A stretch of DNA of 64,000 bases from Anticarsia gemmatalis (taxonomy: Eukaryota; Arthropoda; Insecta; Lepidoptera; Erebidae). Positions 58,763 through 64,000 of this stretch are shown piece by piece. The DNA lies in the NCBI RefSeq assembly GCF_050436995.1, contig NC_134763.1, positions 9,605,001 through 9,669,000 on the forward strand. Direction: 5' to 3'. The translations under genes were made by a program, and so were the position numbers. The notes under the pieces are model-generated. The model worked only from the letters and a program-made list of their open reading frames with translations. It did not search any database and was not told the origin of the DNA. Positions within the stretch are counted from its first letter, which is position 1. Each line of letters opens with the position of its first letter.

Positions 58763-58856
58763 AGTAAGCAGAGATCAAAAAACGCCACTTGTTACGATCC
58801 TTACAAACTTCATTTGCCTCACTCAGATTCATACATCTTGTCATACAGGATCGCCT
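58763..58856 (+). repeat. Interspersed repeat family B copy
   Basis: AGTAAGCAGAGATCAAAAAA, CGCCACTTGTTACGATCCTT and CATACATCTTGTCATACAGG. Lies 40 bp from the SINE head. Confidence 0.7.
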
Positions 58857-59114
58857 ATTACGAGTATTATGCACGTGACCTTTTTTCAAGACATCGCCTA
58901 TGTGATCTGTGTATGATTCATTAAGATATCTTTCCAATAATTCAAAGTAGCAGTTAGTCTATCCTTACAAACTTCAATCACTAACAAAAAAATACCCAAA
59001 AACCTACTCTATCCTAACTGAACATCCAACCCGAAAACCCAACGTTTACGATCACAAAACATTCGTCCTAATTAAACTTTAAATAAAGCTGTTTAGTTGG
59101 TGTTTCATTAAGAT

Positions 59115-59243
59115 CGTGCGGTTACTGGAGAGCGGGACGCGGGCACATTACACCGAGATCTATAGTGGAACTTAGAAAACTTATTAAACTGAACCCGGTG
59201 AGGTTATTGTGTTTATATTGAGCTATTTGAAATACTAGTTATT
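59115..59243 (+). repeat. Duplicated segment, copy 1 (129 bp)
   Basis: CGTGCGGTTACTGGAGAGCG, GGGCACATTACACCGAGATC, CTTAGAAAACTTATTAAACT and GAGCTATTTGAAATACTAGT. About 95% identical by eye to 59545-59673. A 34-codon frame (GRGHITPRSIVELRKLIK inside) is open from 59117 to a TGA at 59219; it also contains CCCG|GTGAGG, a donor-like site. Confidence 0.85.
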
Positions 59244-59544
59244 ATTGGTGCTTTAGTATTGTTTTTAAGGGAGTCTAGGAGTTTTTAAGGGTTGTAAAGC
59301 GCGATGAGAGAGTAAAGTAAAACAATTACTCAAATCGATTTTACTAATTTTAAGTGGTAATAAGAATGCAGAAGATGAGAGGACTTCTATTCAAACCAAC
59401 TCAGCTCCGTGGTTATGCAGACTGGAATCTAATGACGTTTTTCAATCTAACCAACATGGTTGAACGTATGTAGTATGTATGTACTATAATATGTATGTAC
59501 ATTTAACTTTTTCTGATATTTAAGTATTTTAAGTACAGGTCGGG

Positions 59545-59673
59545 CGTGCAGTTACTGGAGTGCGGGACGCGGGCACATTACACCGAGATCTATAGTAGGA
59601 CTTAGAAAACTTATTAAACGGAACCCGGTGAGGTTATTGTGTTCATATTGAGCTATTTGAAATACTAGTTATT
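59545..59673 (+). repeat. Duplicated segment, copy 2 (129 bp)
   Basis: Direct copy 430 bp after copy 1. About seven substitutions and no indels. The 34-codon frame stays open (GRGHITPRSIVGLRKLIK) and ends at the same TGA. Most differences change the amino acid, which argues against protein constraint. The sequence between copies is AT-rich and unrelated. Confidence 0.85.
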
Positions 59674-62342
59674 GTTTTAGAGGGTTTTGTCTGAAGTAGA
59701 AGAATATAAGTAGAATGACTGTCAAGACGAATTAAAAAAAATATGATAAGCATTGTGTCGTGCAACCACCTCAAATTAGTTCTATCATATTCAACGATTC
59801 CTTAATCTTATTGTTCCTTTGAAATAAGATAGATACGTAGAATAATATTATTAGAAAATGGGTATAAAAAGCGAGAGATTTAATTTAAAAAGAAAATCAT
59901 GCTACAATGACTTCGGGTTTAAACTATTCATGTCATAGGTTCAAATTTCCGCGTTTACAACATTACCCATTAATTCTACTTCCGGAATGTCCACAATTAC
60001 CTACAACGTCAATGATTTAAAAACCAACTCAAATTCAACGTTACTCATCATACGCCCACTCTAATTATTGTTAGTATATGAATATTTGATAGTGAAGCGA
60101 TAATGATGAATCGATCTACATACCGAAACTTGGAGTTAATGGCTCTGAATTATTTACTGAAGGACGTTATTAAGACTATGTAGTGTAGTGTGATTAAGGT
60201 CACTGGAACGACACGAGTGTTGAAGTAAACAACTTGTTTGTTTTGTAAAGATAACCAATATTTAAATTTAGTTAGTAAAGTAGTAAATGCCCGATTTACT
60301 AACGTAAAGTATAATATAGAAAATGCAGCATTCCGCATGATAAGGCCGAATTTTAGCAAATATAAATGCTAAGAATTACTTAACAAGAAAAAAATATGTA
60401 ACACATGAGAAAGACAGTACAGAGTCGAATCTGAATGATTTTTAATAATCTTTCGTTAAAAAAATAACTCTCTGGTATGGTCTCCTTGCAGCCAGCAAAA
60501 AAACTGTTTTACTTCCAATTATTTGGGAAAAGTATTTTAGCGTTTGTCTAACCCCACTAACAATAAACAATTATCTTCATATTTCCAAATTTACAAAACA
60601 ATACCAAGACTTAAACCTATTATACAAAAGTGAATAACTCATTCATTTAATGCTACATAAATTCCAATAGAAAATCCATACTGTCATCAAAGCAAAAACA
60701 GTATAAAACTTCAATACTTTTTAAGCATTCATTTCGACACAGACGACATGTTCGCATTAAATATTCCGCTCTGAAATTGTACAATTCAAATGCAGTTTTA
60801 GTCGTAAATTCGACAATATTATACAGAGAGATACAGTCTGATGAAGCGCGATGTATTTCAGGTTAATTAAATAGTCAACCGCTGTGCGGTATCTGTTTAC
60901 CTATTAGTTTATTTTAAGGTTTAAATTTACTTTTGGCTGGAGTTTATTTTGCTGTTATGAGGCATGTAGGAATTATCATATTCCAGTTCGCTGGAAGAAC
61001 GCTGACGGATGATTTCTGGTTACTTTGTGGAAAATGGCAGTAAATAGACTAATGTTGAAAATGAATTTTATAAATTACATTATTATAGCTCGCAATTTGG
61101 ATTTTACGTTTCTGGATCAAGCAGGAGTAGGCAGAAACTTATAAAATTCTTTTAAAAGATAAGATATTATGTTTCATGTGAACACATTTTCGGACATGTA
61201 CCAGTAGGTATACATGTAATTTTCAAACAGTTTTTTCTTTTATATTAGATAACAAGTGATTGGGTGTTTAATTATTATTTGCTGTACATACTATAATCTA
61301 TTAAAACGGTACAATAAAATAAACAAACAAAACAAAATCACCAAGAATTACAATCGTAATACAACCAAAACAGAAAATCCTATTCAAAAACCTTAAAGAA
61401 CATTAATGTTTGTAATATCGGGAGCTGTTTGCCGAGTTGCTAATATTGTCACCCTACAACCGTTTAATGAAGGAGCTCGGTGCTCAAACAAAAGGGCGCA
61501 AATGAAAACGCTCGCGGCATAGCCCCCTGATGCTTTTGCGCTCTTTTTTTTAACAAGCCACGCTTTGTTCGTACTAAGCTCGTTTTGTTACGTTTGATTG
61601 AGATTTACCTTTGTAATGTGCGTTTGTTTAATGCTAAGCCTTTGAGTTCGGGAGCGCGCTGACGACTGATTTGTTAGGAGTTATGGTGTTCGTGTAATGG
61701 GGGCGCTCTGTGTTTTTCTTTAAGACAAAGGAAGGTTTAGTCTCGTTAATTTAAAATTACAGCGATTATAAAATAGACTGGTAGCATAGATATTTAAAAA
61801 CAGCGTTAAAATATTTTTGCATACCAATGTTATAATATATCATTGAAAGAATTACAATGTATTTGCTCATTCATTTTCTTTTATCTTTTTTAATAAATTT
61901 AAAACTCAAATCCAAAAAAACACAAAGCCTCCCATTGTTTCAGATAATACTTAACATTAAACAATAATAAAAAATAACAACTACGAACGTTTCAAACCTT
62001 TTAATAGTAATATAATCAAATCAAAAATTAAATTCCATCACCAACCAAAATTCAAAATCATAACACATTCAAATCTCAAAACCAACACTGAAATTCACAT
62101 TAGAGAAAATAAATACCGAAATCAGAAGATCCGCCCAATTATACACCAAAGAAACCTTTAAGATTAACACGACGTAACGGGCGAACCGCCGACATTACTA
62201 AGGGCTTGTCTCAACAGAAAATTGGAATTGAAACCGAGCATTTGCTCCGTCGAGTGTGTAGGTAAAGCGGTAAAGCTGCGAATATAATGTGAAAACACAG
62301 GGACACATACATGCGTATAAATACACGTATGACTAGAATATC
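59674..62342. other. AT-rich DNA with a complex island
   Basis: No gene. About 61430-61720 is non-repetitive and GC-richer, including AAAGGGCGCAAATG and TTTTGCGCTCTTTT, which form an imperfect inverted pair around CTCGCGGCATAGCCCCCTGA. Candidate conserved regulatory element. A smaller island lies at 60840-60900. Confidence 0.35.
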
Positions 62343-62499
62343 TGTAGCGCGATTTTCTACAGTTGATCCTCTCGAGTTTAAAGTTTGACATTTGTACTTG
62401 AAAATTAGTTCCTACTACACTCGCTAGGGGTGCTTATCAGGGTTTCAAATAAAAATTGACGATAGATCGATTTTAGATGGGGATAAGAAATTGCGTTAC
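62343..62499 (+). mobile_element. MITE-A copy 8, full length
   Basis: GTAGCGCGATTTTCTACAGT, GAGTTTAAAGTTTGACATTT, ACTCGCTAGGGGTGCTTATC, ending AAGAAATTGCGTTAC. The best preserved left terminus. Confidence 0.8.
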
Positions 62500-63724
62500 A
62501 CGTCGGTTAAATATCGTGAAATTTTACTGAATTGTAAATCATTACATAGTGAATTTTGTACACACTATTATTTGATCGATAACTGCTGATTTTGTTTTCA
62601 TTAGATCATTTCATGCTAGGAACAATCAACAATGGAAAAAGTCATCCAAAATATATTTACGGTATCATGTAAGAATACAAAAAGGTCAACTTAAATATTA
62701 TCAGTGAGTATTACCAAGATAAGAATGTATAGGTACAATAAATAATTTTCCCACAACCTAAAACATAATGTTAAATGCAAAGTCTTGTATCATTACTCTA
62801 ACATGTACTTAAGGAGTATAATAATATTTTACTGTACATCTGTACATTTTATCCTGTGGCGTAGGCCTAAGCAGGCGTAACGTGAAACACAGAAATTACT
62901 TAGACACCACCCGTTTAATTTGCCCGACAAAAGGTTTCATTATTTTTTAATTAAATTAGACTCTGTGCACGGACGACTGATATGTGTGAAATCGTGTGAT
63001 GTTTTTTCAGGGGTGAACCATCTTCATCCGTAAGATGTTTGAAAATGAAGATTTTAATGCGATTTTCTTATTTGTTACTTTTCTTCTTTTTGTGAGGTTT
63101 TTCTGTTTTTATATTTTTTGATTTGGATTACGCAACTTGGTTCGATATCTTGAAATTATGCTTATTGTACTTATTGAAGAAATGCAATATTTACATCACG
63201 TCTTGTCTATTAGGACAACTACTAATAGGTTTATAGACTTGGATTGTTCTAAGTTAAAACTCTCGCAGTAATCAAAAATAAAAAATATTGTCTTATATCC
63301 AATAAAATCTTCAACCTTAGGTTTAATTAAAGTTGCAGGCAGTTTAAAAAATAAATATTATTAGTCCATAAAAGATAAAAAATCTAAAAATTCTGCCAAA
63401 AAAAATCCTCCATCTCCACTACACGGAAGAGGAGATACAAACAGTCGAAATAACAAGTATGGCGTTGAGATTAAAGTAAACCAGGACGAGGCTGTACGCC
63501 GGAAATTAAACCTGAAGCGAACCGTCTTACCGTTACGAGAAACACCTTCATGTATTTTGTATTAATAATTAAAATTTGTGTTTATGTGTCTCGGGAGTAA
63601 ACAGCGGGAGTAATTATTCATTTGGAATGCTTGTGAGGAAACTTGAGGTAATCGAATGTTGAAAGAATTGTTGAAATTTAGGATTTGGTTGTTGTTTGTC
63701 GTATGGTTAGTGAACCTAGTGTTA
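62500..63724. other. AT-rich non-coding DNA
   Basis: No gene. Mixed-composition stretch at 63400-63540 (GGAAGAGGAGATACAAACAG, CCAGGACGAGGCTGTACGCC) without splice context. Confidence 0.4.
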
Positions 63725-63945
63725 AAGTTGTTCACGCCGCCCGAGAGGCCTTCGACATGGCTTAACGACTGTTATCTAAGTAGACAACAGCCGGGACCGA
63801 TTTTTTACGTGCCGTCCAAAGCGCAAAGACGCCCAGCTGAAATACCACTATGCGGTCACCCATCTATGGATTGACCGCGCCAATGTTTGCTTAACTCACA
63901 GATCGTTTACCGACCGGTGAGCGCAACTAGCTATGGGCGCCTCAT
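63725..63945 (-). mobile_element. 5S rRNA-derived SINE (SINE3 type), minus orientation
   Basis: Reversed: GTGAGTTAAGCAAACATTGG, then CGCGGTCAATCCATAGATGG and GTGACCGCATAGTGG, following the order GTTAAGCA-CGTCGGGCGCGGT-TAGTACTTGGATGGGTGACCGC of 5S rRNA. Upstream are CGCTCACCGGTCGG relics, and the body has GGACGGCACGTAAAAAATCG. More complete than the copy at 5.4 kb. Confidence 0.7.
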
Positions 63946-63965
63946 AGTGCTGCTTGTTTTTGAGT

Positions 63966-64000
63966 TGTAGTGCGAATCTCTACAATCGGTACTGTCGAGT
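63966..64000 (+). mobile_element. MITE-A copy 9, cut by the window edge
   Basis: GTAGTGCGAATCTCTACAAT, CGGTACTGTCGAGT; the left terminus of the family, running off the end. Confidence 0.65.

Noticed and set aside
58551..58916. 121-codon plus-strand frame
   Set aside because: Runs through a reversed SINE and a family B repeat; no independent support.

Overview
This window is AT-rich animal nuclear DNA. It has no operons, almost no long reading frames, and many short interspersed repeats. The repeat types point to a moth or butterfly (Lepidoptera): non-autonomous Helitrons ending in a hairpin plus CTAG, RTE-type LINE 3' ends with the 'GEAFVQQW' C-terminus and (GAT)n tails, tRNA-derived and 5S-rRNA-derived SINEs, and scattered TTAGG/CCTAA units. 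I make no species call.

I can support only one host protein-coding segment. It is a 133-bp internal exon on the minus strand at 2488-2620 with clean splice sites, encoding the first part of a V-type immunoglobulin domain of the Sidestep kind. The exon needs upstream sequence (signal peptide, 5' UTR) at higher coordinates and further Ig exons below position 1. The simplest reading of the window is therefore very large 5' introns, or 5' flank, of a minus-strand Sidestep-like cell-surface receptor gene. Two weak candidates for its 5' non-coding exons are 35878-36029 (arthropod initiator plus an AG|GTAAGTA donor) and a GC-rich segment whose GTAAGTACA donor abuts 29173. No signal-peptide exon could be identified.

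Layout. 0-10 kb: the Ig exon with a SINE 32 bp away in the next intron, then intronic DNA with a 5S-derived SINE and LINE/SINE tails. 10.6-11.5 kb: a local tandem array of three ~340-370 bp units, the first carrying a 44-codon hydrophobic reading frame. 11.5-19.4 kb: repeat-dense, with several copies of a ~165-bp inverted-repeat MITE (called MITE-A here), a ~680-bp element with inverted ends, a large foldback, RTE remnants and telomere-like units. 19.4-32 kb: mostly unique-looking AT-rich DNA with islands of higher complexity. 32-34.2 kb: a decayed RTE retrotransposon pseudogene next to 72-bp tandem repeats and recurring TGCAAAAGGG-type motifs. 34.7-45.6 kb: a microsatellite, MITE-A, SINE, Helitrons, a perfect RFX X-box and a perfect 31-bp hairpin. 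45.6-64 kb: further hairpins, Helitron and MITE copies, a duplicated 129-bp segment, and a 5S-derived SINE at the right edge.

I found no large undescribed system. The items most worth follow-up are MITE-A (nine full or partial copies in 64 kb), the 10.6-kb tandem array, the perfect 31-bp inverted repeat at 40561-40627, the duplicated 129-bp segment at 59.1/59.5 kb, the canonical X-box at 38304, and the Ig exon itself. All calls are by eye; no alignment, folding or database search was run.
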